NCBI RefSeq assembly: GCF_001625695.1
Contig: NZ_AUXY01000088.1
Location: forward strand, 1-64,000
Origin: Pseudoalteromonas luteoviolacea H33-S
GTDB taxonomy: Bacteria > Pseudomonadota > Gammaproteobacteria > Enterobacterales > Alteromonadaceae
Length of the DNA stretch: 64,000 nt
Direction: 5' to 3'
The notes beneath the pieces are model-generated. The model did not search any database. It saw nothing but the letters and a program-made list of their open reading frames with translations, and was not told the origin of the DNA. Of this stretch, positions 1-8,744 are shown one piece after another (positions within the stretch are counted from its first letter, which is position 1; every line of letters starts with the position of its first letter). Made by a program: the position numbers and the translations under genes.

Positions 1-53
1 GTTCATGATCTTGCCCTGCCTCCATATATTTCAATCCCATAATTATTTTAAAA

Positions 54-69
54 TTCCCGAAACCGGGAA
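54..69. promoter_or_regulatory. 6-4-6 palindrome, candidate activator site for the NtrC-type regulator
   Basis: The sequence TTCCCG-AAAC-CGGGAA is a perfect inverted repeat with a 4-base spacer. It lies about 50-80 bases upstream of a sigma-54-like promoter, where enhancer-binding activators of the NtrC family usually bind. No T-run follows it, so a terminator is less likely. Assignment to the regulator at 4658-5992 is inference from proximity. Confidence 0.5.
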
Positions 70-119
70 GGTTTGAAAGCCGAAAAATTAAAAATCATTT
101 TAAATCAGGGTCTTAAATT

Positions 120-135
120 TGGCATGTAATTGGCT
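120..135 (+). promoter_or_regulatory. Sigma-54 (-24/-12) promoter for the efflux operon
   Basis: TGGCATG-TAAT-TGGCT matches the RpoN consensus TGGCACG-N4-TTGCW at all but two positions, and keeps the essential GG-N10-GC spacing (GG at 121-122, GC at 133-134). The expected transcription start is near 146, leaving a short leader before the ATG at 169. The NtrC-family activator encoded later in the same cluster fits this promoter type. Confidence 0.65.
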
Positions 136-168
136 CTAGTAATTTAGAAATAATTACTGAGACTGAGC

Positions 169-1422
169 ATGGATATTAAAGACTCGCTTTCTAAAAATAA
201 AAAACACACGCCTCACTTAAAAATAGCTTTCTTCGGTATAACTGGTTGTATTGCATTAATTGCGTTGGCATTTTCAGATTTTGATAAAAAAGATCTTGAT
301 TTGCATAGCTTGGTACTCGCTGAAGTACAAAGGGGTAAACTGAATCTAGCAGTATCAGGTTATGGGACTCTTCGCTCTAAACAAAGTCGATTTATTACAG
401 CAAGCCATCGCACGCAAGTAGAAGAGATCTTTTATCTACCCGGTAGTCGTGTGCAGTCCGACACTATCATTATGCGCTTGTCAAACCCGGAACTAGTACA
501 AGCTTTAAATAGAAGTCGGCTTGCACTCGCAAGACAAAAAGCCACTTTTGAAGCGTTAAAACTGAGTCAGCACAATGCTTTATTGGCGCAACAAGGTCAA
601 CTTACGTTGCTAAAAAGTGAGCTTGCGAATGCACAAAACCGCGAAGAAGCAGAAGCAAAATTGATTGCAACAGGCATAGTATCGATACTTGACCACAAGC
701 GTTCTCAGTTAGAGGTGGATCAACTCACCCAGCGGGTTAAATTAGCCGAATTACAACTAACTCAAACTGAGGCATTGCACGCGCAAAGACTGCAAATAGA
801 ACAAGAACTAATGCGCGAAGTGGAACTGAGCTTTACTGCAGCACAGCAGGATGTCAATAAATTGCAAGTGCGTGCCGGTATCAACGGCATGCTTCAAGAA
901 GTGAATGTAGAGCAAGGCCAATCTGTTCAAGTGGGGGCGCCTTTGGCTTTGGTTGGCAGCGAATCTGCTTTGTTAGCAGATCTTCAGGTTCCACAGAAGC
1001 AAGCGAGTAGGGTTAAAGAAGGCCAAATTGGGATTATCAATACTTTTAGTGCGGAGGTAGAAGCGCGAGTCAAGCGCATCGATCCTGTTGTCAGGGATGG
1101 GCGCATAGCTATTGAGTTGGAACTTACAGGTGCTTTGCCGGATAACGCAAGGCCATCGTTGTCGATTGAAGGGCGGATCATCACAGATATCAAGTCCAAT
1201 GCGCTTTCTTTGCAAAAGCCAAGTTATATTTCTGAGCAAAGTAATGCATCATTATTTGTACTTAATTTAAATACAAATCAACTCGTTAAAACCCCCATAG
1301 AGTTTGGTACACTCGCTGGTAGCGCCATCGAAATTCGATCTGGTGTACAAGCCGGCGAGCAAGTTGTGATCTCTGATATGTCTGACTTTAAACACCTCGC
1401 ACAAATAACAATAACGCAATAA
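169..1422 (+). CDS. Periplasmic adaptor (membrane fusion protein) of a MacB-like ABC efflux system
   Basis: This is the HlyD/MacA-type adaptor that would link an inner-membrane ABC pump to a TolC-like outer-membrane channel; no channel gene is nearby. An N-terminal anchor helix spans about residues 18-36. The first half of the barrel-sandwich (lipoyl-like) domain is near 70-100, a long alpha-hairpin/coiled coil rich in Gln, Leu and Glu runs about 100-230, the second lipoyl half (VRAGINGMLQEVNVEQGQSV) is near 235-265, and a beta-barrel part follows. Its 417 residues are normal for the family. It is the first gene after a sigma-54-like promoter, and the ATPase gene follows after 15 bases. The substrate cannot be told from sequence; an antimicrobial peptide, lipid or macrolide-like compound are all possible. 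Confidence 0.85.
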   Translation: MDIKDSLSKNKKHTPHLKIAFFGITGCIALIALAFSDFDKKDLDLHSLVLAEVQRGKLNLAVSGYGTLRSKQSRFITASHRTQVEEIFYLPGSRVQSDTIIMRLSNPELVQALNRSRLALARQKATFEALKLSQHNALLAQQGQLTLLKSELANAQNREEAEAKLIATGIVSILDHKRSQLEVDQLTQRVKLAELQLTQTEALHAQRLQIEQELMREVELSFTAAQQDVNKLQVRAGINGMLQEVNVEQGQSVQVGAPLALVGSESALLADLQVPQKQASRVKEGQIGIINTFSAEVEARVKRIDPVVRDGRIAIELELTGALPDNARPSLSIEGRIITDIKSNALSLQKPSYISEQSNASLFVLNLNTNQLVKTPIEFGTLAGSAIEIRSGVQAGEQVVISDMSDFKHLAQITITQ

Positions 1423-1437
1423 TTATAAGGAAACACC

Positions 1438-2160
1438 ATGGCTAATACTCCAGTTATCGAGCTTATCAATGTCTCGAAAGTATATATAAGTAAAGATGTA
1501 GAAACCCATGCACTCACAGATATCAACTTAAGCATCCATAAAGGCGACTACATTTCAATTAGCGGGCCTTCCGGCTGTGGTAAGTCGACACTCCTAAGTT
1601 TGATGGGACTGCTAGACGATATTACAGATGGTTCATACAAAATTGAGGGGGTGGATACCCGGAGTTTAGATGCGGATACCCTTGCAGAGCTTAGAAATCT
1701 GCATATTGGTTTTATTTTCCAGTCATTTAATTTAATTGATGAGTTATCTGTTTTTGATAATGTTGCATTGCCACTCATTTATCGTGAGCAAGCTTTGAGT
1801 CAAGAGGATATCAATACGCGAGTCACCCGCGCTTTGAGTCAAGTGGAAATTGAGCACAGAGCAAATCATAAACCTAACCAGCTATCAGGTGGGCAACAAC
1901 AGCGTGTCGCGATCGCTCGTGCTTTGGCAGGCGAGCCGAGTATTTTATTGGTTGATGAACCTACGGGAAACTTAGACTCCAAAAATGGGGACGCGGTTAT
2001 GGCCATCCTAGAATCTTTGAATCAACAAGGCACAACAATTTGCATGGTGACCCATGATCCACGATACGCTGGGTATGCAAAAAAGCAGATTAAGTTATTT
2101 GATGGTGCAGTATTAAATACAAGTGAATTAGGGTCTAAAGCGTTGAGGAAGATGGCATGA
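1438..2160 (+). CDS. ABC transporter ATP-binding protein, MacB/LolD type
   Basis: This 240-residue ATPase powers the neighbouring FtsX-type permease. Visible motifs are Walker A (SGPSGCGKST, near residue 42), the signature LSGGQQQRVAIARAL, Walker B (ILLVDEPTGNLDS) and the H-loop (VTHD). The EPTGNLDS form is typical of the LolD/MacB/FtsE branch. AAGGA lies just ahead of the ATG. Its stop overlaps the permease start (ATGA), so the two are translationally coupled. It belongs to a five-gene cluster: adaptor, ATPase, permease, response regulator, kinase. Confidence 0.92.
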   Translation: MANTPVIELINVSKVYISKDVETHALTDINLSIHKGDYISISGPSGCGKSTLLSLMGLLDDITDGSYKIEGVDTRSLDADTLAELRNLHIGFIFQSFNLIDELSVFDNVALPLIYREQALSQEDINTRVTRALSQVEIEHRANHKPNQLSGGQQQRVAIARALAGEPSILLVDEPTGNLDSKNGDAVMAILESLNQQGTTICMVTHDPRYAGYAKKQIKLFDGAVLNTSELGSKALRKMA

Positions 2161-4598
2161 ATATAGTTCGCTTTATTAATCAATTAAAATTAGCTGTTAA
2201 TTCTCTTGGTCAAGCCAAAGGGTTCTCCGCTTCTATAATATTAACTCTGTCACTGACGCTAGCTTGTTTTTTCGTCGTAATGAGCCTTTTTAGCAGTTAT
2301 TTTATAAAGCCCCTCAATGTTGAAAATGAATCACGATTAGTGATTGTCGAACAAGATAATATTTATGAGGATAAAAACAGTTCAGGCTATCAGAGCTTTC
2401 AATCGATCGAGCATTGGTATAACACTCAGCAAGTGTTTGAAAAAGCGGCTGCAGTCAGTACCGCACAACGAATTATTACCAGTCTACCAGGACAGCCTAA
2501 AATTCATGTGACGTACGCGACAAGTGAATACTACGAGCTATTTAAAGTCCCATTGGTATTGGGCCGCCATATAACCCCTGTTTCTAAACTTGAGGAAAAA
2601 GTGCAAGAGGTCGTTATTTCTTATACTTTTTGGCAACGGTATTTTGATGGCGATGACTCTGTTATTGGCCAAACTTTACAAACTGACGGTTTACGAGAGA
2701 ATTCATTTAAAGTCGTTGGTGTTGCAGCAAAAGAATTTGTCGACCCATTTATGTTTAACGATGGAAAAGCGCAAGTATGGTTTAACTTTTCCTCAGACGT
2801 ACGTTATTTCCGTGAAGAAAATCGCAGCCCTTGGTCAAGTTTATTCGGTACACTTAAGTTAGTGGGGATTTTAAAACACGGGGAAACACACAACAGTGCT
2901 CAAACGCATCTGTATCAATCTATTCAGCAAGTGAAAGCACAATGGAAAGAAGACTTTCCTAGCTTAGTAGACTTGAAACCCATTATAACGAGTTTTCGTG
3001 AGGCGGAACTGGGTAATAATGATAATTTAGCAATTTTGTTACTGGCTGGAGTCACAGGATTACTGTGTATCGCATTATTAAATGTGAGTAATTTGTTCAT
3101 ATCCAGAGCGGTTGTAAAACATAAGCAATTAGCGCTTCAAGCTGTATTGGGAGCTAAACGGCGAATATTGTTTCAGAGTATTTTATTAGAAACAAGTGTG
3201 TTAATGGCAGTATCCGTGCTGGTGGCATTGTTTTTGGCTGCATGGGGAATTAAACTTTTTGTTTCTATCAGTGAAGGGTTTTTACCTTTAATCTCTGATC
3301 TTTCTCTTGATATCACTGTGCTTACAAGTGCATTGGTTGCTTGTCTGTTGCTGTCTTTTTTATTTGCTGTAATAACCAGTCGGTTAATTGATTTTGGTAA
3401 GCTTCGTATCCAGCTCCAGTCTTCTGGAAAAGGGGCGATTAGTCAGGTGAGTGCCCACATAATAAAGTGGATGGTCGGGGGGCAGTTATTTTTAGCTACA
3501 GTCTTAGTAATCTGTGCGACCATGGTATTAAGCAAAAGTCTAGAAACACTTAACCGGCCACTTGGTAGTGAAACAGAAAATCTGTATACAGTTCAGTTTT
3601 TTATACAAGGTATCGAAGAAAGTGTCCCTGAACGTTATCACTATATCGACACTTTTAAGAATGCACTTCTGAATATTAATGGAGTTGAGAAAGTGGCACA
3701 TGGAGGAAGTCCTGTTGAAATGAATGTGATTGCAAGCACAGTGACCGATATGGCAGGGAAAGAGAGTGTGTTTATTCCGCAAGCTTGGGTTGGTCGAGAT
3801 TATTTTGACGTCACGGGCCTTAAAATCATTGAAGGAAGAACATTTAGTGAGGCGGCAATCCGCGGTGAAAAATATGAGTTTTTGGTTTCAAAGGCAGTTA
3901 ATGATTTGCTTAAACCAGACGGCAGTTTAATTGGAGAGACTTTTGTTAGTTATGACCCTGATAATCCCGTAGAGGTAGTGGGTATCACGGAAAACTTTAA
4001 TCATCCGAAATCTTTTGGTAGACACCAAGGGCGCCAATTCTGGTGGGCGGCTCAGCCCTATTCTTTTCCTTATATTGTAAAAATGAAAGAGGGAAGAAGC
4101 TTAAGCCGTGAGCTGGTATTTCAAGCGGGTAGGGACATTGATCCCCGAGCACACGTTTGGAGGCTAACAGATATGCACCATGAGTATGGCAAGATGACGC
4201 ACATGGAGCGTATTACACGTAATCTCACTATTGTACTAGCGATGTTCACTCTAATTCTTGCCGGTGTTGGTATTTATGGGGTGCTTAGCTACAACCTGGG
4301 TTTACGCCGCTACGAGTTGGGTATTCGAATGGCCTTAGGAGCAAAAAGCAAAAGTCTGTATAAACAGTTAGCTAAAGACACTATATTACCCTTGGCGAGT
4401 GCATTTATATTGGCAATATTAGTGTGTGTATCCAGCTATCGTAAATTTATGGAGCACGTGAGTGACTATATGCTACTTAACTCCATTTGGTTGACAGCTG
4501 TGTGTATGGGAATTGTATTGTTTGCACTGTTTGCGACTTTATACCCTATGAGCAAAATATTAGGTTCGAAGCCGATGGCTTCACTTCGCCAAAATTAG
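2157..4598 (+). CDS. FtsX/MacB-type ABC permease (long, two-module form)
   Basis: This 813-residue inner-membrane permease has an N-terminal helix (about 22-45), a large periplasmic MacB_PCD-like domain, a group of helices from about 283 to 465, a second periplasmic domain, and three C-terminal helices (about 700-805). GIYGVLSYNLGLRRYELGIRMALGAK is the classic FtsX-domain signature near the C-terminal helices (written here only as a location, residues about 705-730). The length and helix pattern fit the duplicated AcidBact/DUF214-type permeases rather than the 4-helix MacB. It starts inside the ATPase stop codon. Such permeases act by mechanotransmission with a periplasmic adaptor. Confidence 0.85.
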   Translation: MNIVRFINQLKLAVNSLGQAKGFSASIILTLSLTLACFFVVMSLFSSYFIKPLNVENESRLVIVEQDNIYEDKNSSGYQSFQSIEHWYNTQQVFEKAAAVSTAQRIITSLPGQPKIHVTYATSEYYELFKVPLVLGRHITPVSKLEEKVQEVVISYTFWQRYFDGDDSVIGQTLQTDGLRENSFKVVGVAAKEFVDPFMFNDGKAQVWFNFSSDVRYFREENRSPWSSLFGTLKLVGILKHGETHNSAQTHLYQSIQQVKAQWKEDFPSLVDLKPIITSFREAELGNNDNLAILLLAGVTGLLCIALLNVSNLFISRAVVKHKQLALQAVLGAKRRILFQSILLETSVLMAVSVLVALFLAAWGIKLFVSISEGFLPLISDLSLDITVLTSALVACLLLSFLFAVITSRLIDFGKLRIQLQSSGKGAISQVSAHIIKWMVGGQLFLATVLVICATMVLSKSLETLNRPLGSETENLYTVQFFIQGIEESVPERYHYIDTFKNALLNINGVEKVAHGGSPVEMNVIASTVTDMAGKESVFIPQAWVGRDYFDVTGLKIIEGRTFSEAAIRGEKYEFLVSKAVNDLLKPDGSLIGETFVSYDPDNPVEVVGITENFNHPKSFGRHQGRQFWWAAQPYSFPYIVKMKEGRSLSRELVFQAGRDIDPRAHVWRLTDMHHEYGKMTHMERITRNLTIVLAMFTLILAGVGIYGVLSYNLGLRRYELGIRMALGAKSKSLYKQLAKDTILPLASAFILAILVCVSSYRKFMEHVSDYMLLNSIWLTAVCMGIVLFALFATLYPMSKILGSKPMASLRQN

Positions 4599-4608
4599 AT
4601 AGAGTGGT

Positions 4609-4634
4609 GGGCTAAAGCATCAATGTTTTAGCCC
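4609..4634 (+). other. Hairpin between the permease and regulator genes
   Basis: GGGCTAAA and TTTAGCCC form an 8-bp stem with a 10-base loop in the 59-base gap between the permease and the response regulator. No U-run follows, so it may be an RNA-processing or attenuation element that lowers regulator expression relative to the pump, rather than a strong terminator. Confidence 0.45.
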
Positions 4635-4657
4635 AAAATAAGAATTAGAAAGGCAGT

Positions 4658-5992
4658 ATGAAAACAGTATTAATTGTAGATGATCTTATCGACGTGCGTT
4701 TAAGTGCACGGATTGTGCTTGAAAGCCATGGGTTTCAATGCTTGGAGGCGGATCATCCAAATACAGCGTTGACTTGTTTGGCTAAAGATAAAGTTGATTT
4801 GATTTTATTGGATATGAACTTTAGTCAGGATACGACATCCGGGCATGAAGGACTGGCTTTTTTATCAAGTTTAAGAGCTCGGGGTTTAGCTATTCCCGTT
4901 ATCGTGATAACGGGGTGGGCGAAAATTGAGCTTGCTGTTCAAGCAATGCAAAAGGGCGCGTGTGACTTTATCGAAAAGCCTTGGAAAAATAACAGGCTAA
5001 TAGATGCTGTAAAAAAGAGTGTAGAGCAGCCCGACGCCTCTTCAAATACCAAAGAGCAAGACGTATTTGGTGCCTTTAGTACAACCAGTCATTTGTTAAT
5101 TGAAAAAGCCAAGCGTATCGCTAAAACCGATGCAAATATATTGATAACCGGTGAAAACGGCACTGGTAAAAGTATGTTAGCGAAGTTCATCCACCAACAC
5201 AGTCATCGTGCGACCAAAGATATGGTAAGCGTGAATATGGCTGCGATCCCTGACAATTTATTTGAAAGTGAGTTGTTTGGCCATAAAAAAGGTGCATTCA
5301 CAGATGCAAAGGAACATCGAATTGGTCGGTTTACGTTAGCCAATGACTCTAGTTTGTTTTTAGATGAGGTCGGGTGCTTAACTTTACCGTTGCAAGCAAA
5401 GCTTTTGCGTGTGCTGGAAAGCGGGGAGTACGAGGAAGTTGGTTGCTCTAAATCTAAACGAAGTAATGCTCGGGTTATTTCTGCTACAAATGCTGATTTG
5501 GATAAGCTTATTGATGAAGGGAAATTTAGAAGAGATCTCCTATTTCGCCTCAATACGCTCGTTATTGAGTTGCCGCCTCTGAGGTCGCGTTTGGATGAGC
5601 TTGCGGAGTTTGCACATCACTTTTTATATCATCATGCAAAGAAGTATGGTCAAGACCCACTGACTTTAACGCAACGCGCCTTCAACAAACTTAAAGAATA
5701 CCATTGGCCGGGCAATATCCGCGAGCTTTCCCATGTTTTAGAACGTGCAGTAATTATGGCTCAAGGTAATGTTATAGAAGCTGATGATATTCAAATTACG
5801 CAAGGCAGTAAAAAAGAAGTGAACCATGTACCCCTGATGTCGTTAGAGCAAGCCGAACAAAGGCTAATTACTCAAGCGATAAATCATTTTGATGGCAATG
5901 TGATTAAGGCGGGAGAGTTCTTGGGTCTGAGTAAATCTGCGATTTATCGACGAATTGATAAATTTAGTATTCAGGTGAAAGGTACGCAATGA
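4658..5992 (+). CDS. NtrC-family sigma-54-dependent response regulator
   Basis: The receiver domain covers residues 1-120 with acidic D8/D9, the phospho-acceptor D52 (LILLDMNF), the conserved Thr in VITGW and Lys in EKPW. The AAA+ domain covers about 135-370 with Walker A GENGTGKS and Walker B SLFLDEVG. The sigma-54-contacting loop reads GAFTDA (residues about 211-216) instead of the usual GAFTGA. A Fis-type helix-turn-helix ends the protein (KAGEFLGLSKSAIYRRIDKF). The start follows GAAAGG. The kinase gene overlaps its stop (ATGA). It likely activates the sigma-54 promoter upstream of the pump operon. Confidence 0.9.
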   Translation: MKTVLIVDDLIDVRLSARIVLESHGFQCLEADHPNTALTCLAKDKVDLILLDMNFSQDTTSGHEGLAFLSSLRARGLAIPVIVITGWAKIELAVQAMQKGACDFIEKPWKNNRLIDAVKKSVEQPDASSNTKEQDVFGAFSTTSHLLIEKAKRIAKTDANILITGENGTGKSMLAKFIHQHSHRATKDMVSVNMAAIPDNLFESELFGHKKGAFTDAKEHRIGRFTLANDSSLFLDEVGCLTLPLQAKLLRVLESGEYEEVGCSKSKRSNARVISATNADLDKLIDEGKFRRDLLFRLNTLVIELPPLRSRLDELAEFAHHFLYHHAKKYGQDPLTLTQRAFNKLKEYHWPGNIRELSHVLERAVIMAQGNVIEADDIQITQGSKKEVNHVPLMSLEQAEQRLITQAINHFDGNVIKAGEFLGLSKSAIYRRIDKFSIQVKGTQ

Positions 5993-7302
5993 AGCTAAAA
6001 ACAACATCGTTAGAACGCAGCTTAGTTTGGCTTTTTAGTATACCTATTTGTACTTTACTCCTGTTGATACTCTTTATTTCGACACATTTTAAGTTAGACG
6101 CTTTGGAGACCTTGACCTTATTTTTAGCGGTTATGTTACCGAGCATTATCGCGAGTTATAAAATATACGAGTGCGTATGTTCTTGCTTAGATGGGATCTC
6201 GATCCAGATCGAAAGCCTAGCAAATGAGGAGTTTACCATATGGCAATTAGCCCAATATCGGCAGGGGCGTGTTGCTCAGGTGAAAAGTGACTTGAGATCG
6301 ATTGCTTGGCGAATGAAACACAAGCGTCAAGAGTATGCTCAAAATGAGTCGTTTATTTTTGATTTTATAAACGAACTTGATTTGCCCATTGTGGTGCTCG
6401 ATCATCACTTTCAAGTTTATCATTACAACATAGCTGCTGGACGCTTTTATCAAGGCGCTAATATTACGGGGTTTAATGTCTCACAATTGGCGCTTGAAAA
6501 GGTAAATGGTCGCTGGCAAACAACAGTCGATAATCAGCGTTTTAAAGTCGTGGAACATACGCTGTTAAGGGGGCAAAGACACTATAGATTGATGGTGTAT
6601 GTGTCAATTGAACAACAGCTTCGAAAAAATGAACAGCAAGCATGGCAAAAGTTGGTTCGGGTGTTAAACCATGAAGTGAGAAACTCGCTTACGCCAATTT
6701 ATTCTATGGCGCAATCATTAAAAGTACTGCCAAGGAATACAAATAATGACTTAAAACATACTATGTTAGGAGTGATCGAAAAGCGTGCCGAGCACTTACT
6801 TGATTTTGTATCTAGTTATTCCAAGTTATCTCAACTGCCTGAGCCTAAAAAGCACTTTGTTGCAGCCACTGATCTGCATCAGCGTTTACAAGCCTTATTC
6901 CCCAACGTATTTATAAAACAAGTTTCTGAACAAGAGTTGACTGCATATTGTGATGTTGAGCAGTTAGAACAGGCATTAATTAACTTAGTCAAAAATGCTG
7001 AGGAAGCGAATGAGGTAGCAGGTGAGACTGAAGTAATATTGGTCATAAAACTCTCTGAGTCACAAAGTTGTTTTGAAGTATTAGATAGAGGTGAAGGTGT
7101 ATCAAATACAGATAATTTGTTCACGCCTTTTTATTCAACAAAAGAGCAGGGTAATGGCATTGGATTGGTATTAAGCCGAGAAATTATTCGATCGCAAGGT
7201 GGCGAGTTAACATTAAAAAGCAGAGTTGATAGTAATGGTGCTATCGCAACGATTCAGTTACCCAATTTTTCTAAAGAACTAGGCTCCACTTCGTCTTTTT
7301 AG
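5989..7302 (+). CDS. Sensor histidine kinase, NtrY-like, partner of the NtrC-type regulator
   Basis: Two N-terminal helices (about 11-31 and 39-58) flank almost no periplasmic sequence, so the signal is probably sensed in or at the membrane. A PAS-like segment sits near residues 125-190 (LPIVVLDHHFQVYHYN). The phospho-accepting His is H228 in RVLNHEVRNSLTPI. The N box is LINLVKNAEEANE, and the G boxes are LDRGEGVS and GNGIGLVLSREI. The 437-residue protein starts in the stop codon of the regulator gene, which makes them a cognate pair. The layout (efflux genes plus their own kinase/regulator) resembles peptide-antibiotic-sensing detoxification modules; that role is inference. Confidence 0.88.
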   Translation: MKLKTTSLERSLVWLFSIPICTLLLLILFISTHFKLDALETLTLFLAVMLPSIIASYKIYECVCSCLDGISIQIESLANEEFTIWQLAQYRQGRVAQVKSDLRSIAWRMKHKRQEYAQNESFIFDFINELDLPIVVLDHHFQVYHYNIAAGRFYQGANITGFNVSQLALEKVNGRWQTTVDNQRFKVVEHTLLRGQRHYRLMVYVSIEQQLRKNEQQAWQKLVRVLNHEVRNSLTPIYSMAQSLKVLPRNTNNDLKHTMLGVIEKRAEHLLDFVSSYSKLSQLPEPKKHFVAATDLHQRLQALFPNVFIKQVSEQELTAYCDVEQLEQALINLVKNAEEANEVAGETEVILVIKLSESQSCFEVLDRGEGVSNTDNLFTPFYSTKEQGNGIGLVLSREIIRSQGGELTLKSRVDSNGAIATIQLPNFSKELGSTSSF

Positions 7303-7366
7303 TTTGAAGGGTTTTATTCAGACTCCTTATAAAAAAAGCGTATATATTCATTAAAGTAGCTGAATT

Positions 7367-7561
7367 TTGCATCTTTATAAATTGATTCTCATAAGTATGT
7401 TAATCACGCTTTGTAGTGTTTCATTCTCTACCATGTCCTGTGAATTGACACGAGAGTACCGAGAGCTGAGGCAAGAGTTTATGCAGATGACTCAAAAACC
7501 ATTTCAAGATTGCTACACTAATATTTTATTAATCAGTATGTTATTTAGTAATGTCGACTAA
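7367..7561 (+). CDS. Possible small exported protein
   Basis: A 64-codon frame beginning TTG, or 54 codons from the ATG at 7397, has a hydrophobic signal-like N-terminus (LILISMLITLCSVSFSTMSC) and a short charged part with two Cys. No convincing ribosome-binding site is visible and no family is recognised. It may equally be a chance frame in the 485-base gap between the kinase and the cytochrome gene. Confidence 0.25.
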   Translation: MHLYKLILISMLITLCSVSFSTMSCELTREYRELRQEFMQMTQKPFQDCYTNILLISMLFSNVD

Positions 7562-7598
7562 TCTATGGATTGACCAAACTCAAGTGTGAAGAGCAGAG

Positions 7599-7632
7599 TA
7601 GAGCTCTTAGATAGTAAACATAGAGCTCTTAG
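7599..7632. repeat. Two direct copies of TAGAGCTCTTAG, 22 bases apart
   Basis: TAGAGCTCTTAG occurs at 7599-7610 and 7621-7632. Each copy contains the palindrome AGAGCTCT, and the start-to-start distance is 22 bases, close to two helical turns. Tandem palindromes at this spacing resemble a cooperative operator, but no obvious promoter or gene start lies beside them; they sit just past the 3' end of the broken cytochrome gene. Confidence 0.5.
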
Positions 7633-7668
7633 TATGTCTGTTTCTATTTTGGTTAATTTACCAATGGG

Positions 7669-8637
7669 CTACCCTAGGATCCTATTTAGCACCTTGGTTT
7701 TTTTATCAAATAAATGATGTTTGAGTGCGCCTAAAATATGTGCGCCAAGTATAAGATAGATTAAGTAAGGTAATAAGTACTTGTGTATTACCCCCAAATG
7801 ATCACGCCACGCTCACTGGGTTGCCAAAGTGGCTGAACTTCCCAACCAAATAAATAGGTGGGGGCCCCAAAGTAACTGGTCATGATGAATCCCGAGATGG
7901 GTAACGCCAGTAAAAACAAATAGAGCAATGCATGGACAGCACGTGAAAGTATACGCTCAAAGGTGCTAAGCCCTTCCACAGATTTTGGCTGGTGGCTATA
8001 TAGCTTCCAAATAAGGCGAATGATTACCAGTGCAAATATTAGAACACCTATGGTTTTATGAACAACATAATACTCAATTCGATAAGGGGTTCCTTCGGGG
8101 ATGATTGTTGCGAAAATACCCAAGGGGATCATTAATATAAATAAAAATGCCGTTGTCCAATGCAGCGCTCTAGCAACTAATCCATATTTGCTATCGTCAT
8201 TTGTATTTTTTAAGGGTAAAGGAGTGCCGGAGCGACTCTGCTTGTAAGCGACATAAAGTAAAGCAATACCAACCGTAAGCGCAAATGTGCACTGAAGCCA
8301 CAAAAGAGTCGGTTTAAAAGCGTCTAGTGGCGTATCATAGGGTTTCGGGTTGGTTAGAAAGCCAGTGTTGATAATAAACAGAAAAAACCAACTTGCAATT
8401 GCTAAACAACCGGTCGAAGCGAGTAAAGTGCCAAAGGCTCTAATTTTAGATTTACGATGATTGATAAACCAAGCAGTACAGAGTGAGCTAAGTATAATTG
8501 TCAATGAAATGATACTTTCACTGTGCCCAGGAAGACGCTCTGATAAATCTTGGATAGCTTCGCCAAATATCATAGATAACAGCGCGATAACAGATATAAA
8601 AATCGATACAATTATCAATAAGATCATGGTGTTCCTT
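7669..8637 (-). pseudogene. Cytochrome b561, frameshifted at a G-tract
   Basis: The product is a two-part membrane protein: an N-terminal hydrophobic region with several helices (about residues 1-140) and a cytochrome b561 domain with heme-ligand-type His in RALHWT, VVHKTIG and RAVHALLYL. The start chosen is the ATG at 8637, preceded by AAGGAA; a longer frame upstream lacks a ribosome-binding site. The frame ends at 7788 (VIIWG-stop), but the next frame continues without gap as VIHKYLLPYLIYLILGAHIL, then GALKHH and 15 more residues to a TAG at 7669, the expected last helix with the final His. The junction is a run of five G (7791-7795 on the + strand as CCCCC); one extra G would restore the full protein. 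Confidence 0.85.
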
Positions 8638-8697
8638 AGAAGTACTGGTTTGTATCTGAGTAAATGGTTCGACTCGCTAATTTTACTGAAATACAAT

Positions 8698-8726
8698 AAC
8701 CAGATTTGTAGATAGTTAATCTGGTT
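8698..8726. promoter_or_regulatory. Perfect 9-bp inverted repeat, candidate Rrf2-type operator
   Basis: AACCAGATT (8698-8706) and AATCTGGTT (8718-8726) are exact inverted copies separated by 11 bases, giving a 20-base centre-to-centre spacing. The element lies between the divergent cytochrome b561 and Rrf2-like genes, the position expected for an autoregulatory operator. Ownership by the Rrf2-like protein is inference. Confidence 0.55.
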
Positions 8727-8744
8727 GCACACGCTTGCGCTATT

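Noticed and set aside
1..30. Possible minus-strand gene start at the left edge (GGAGG 13 bases ahead of an ATG at 6)
   Set aside because: Only two codons are inside the window, so no coding evidence exists.
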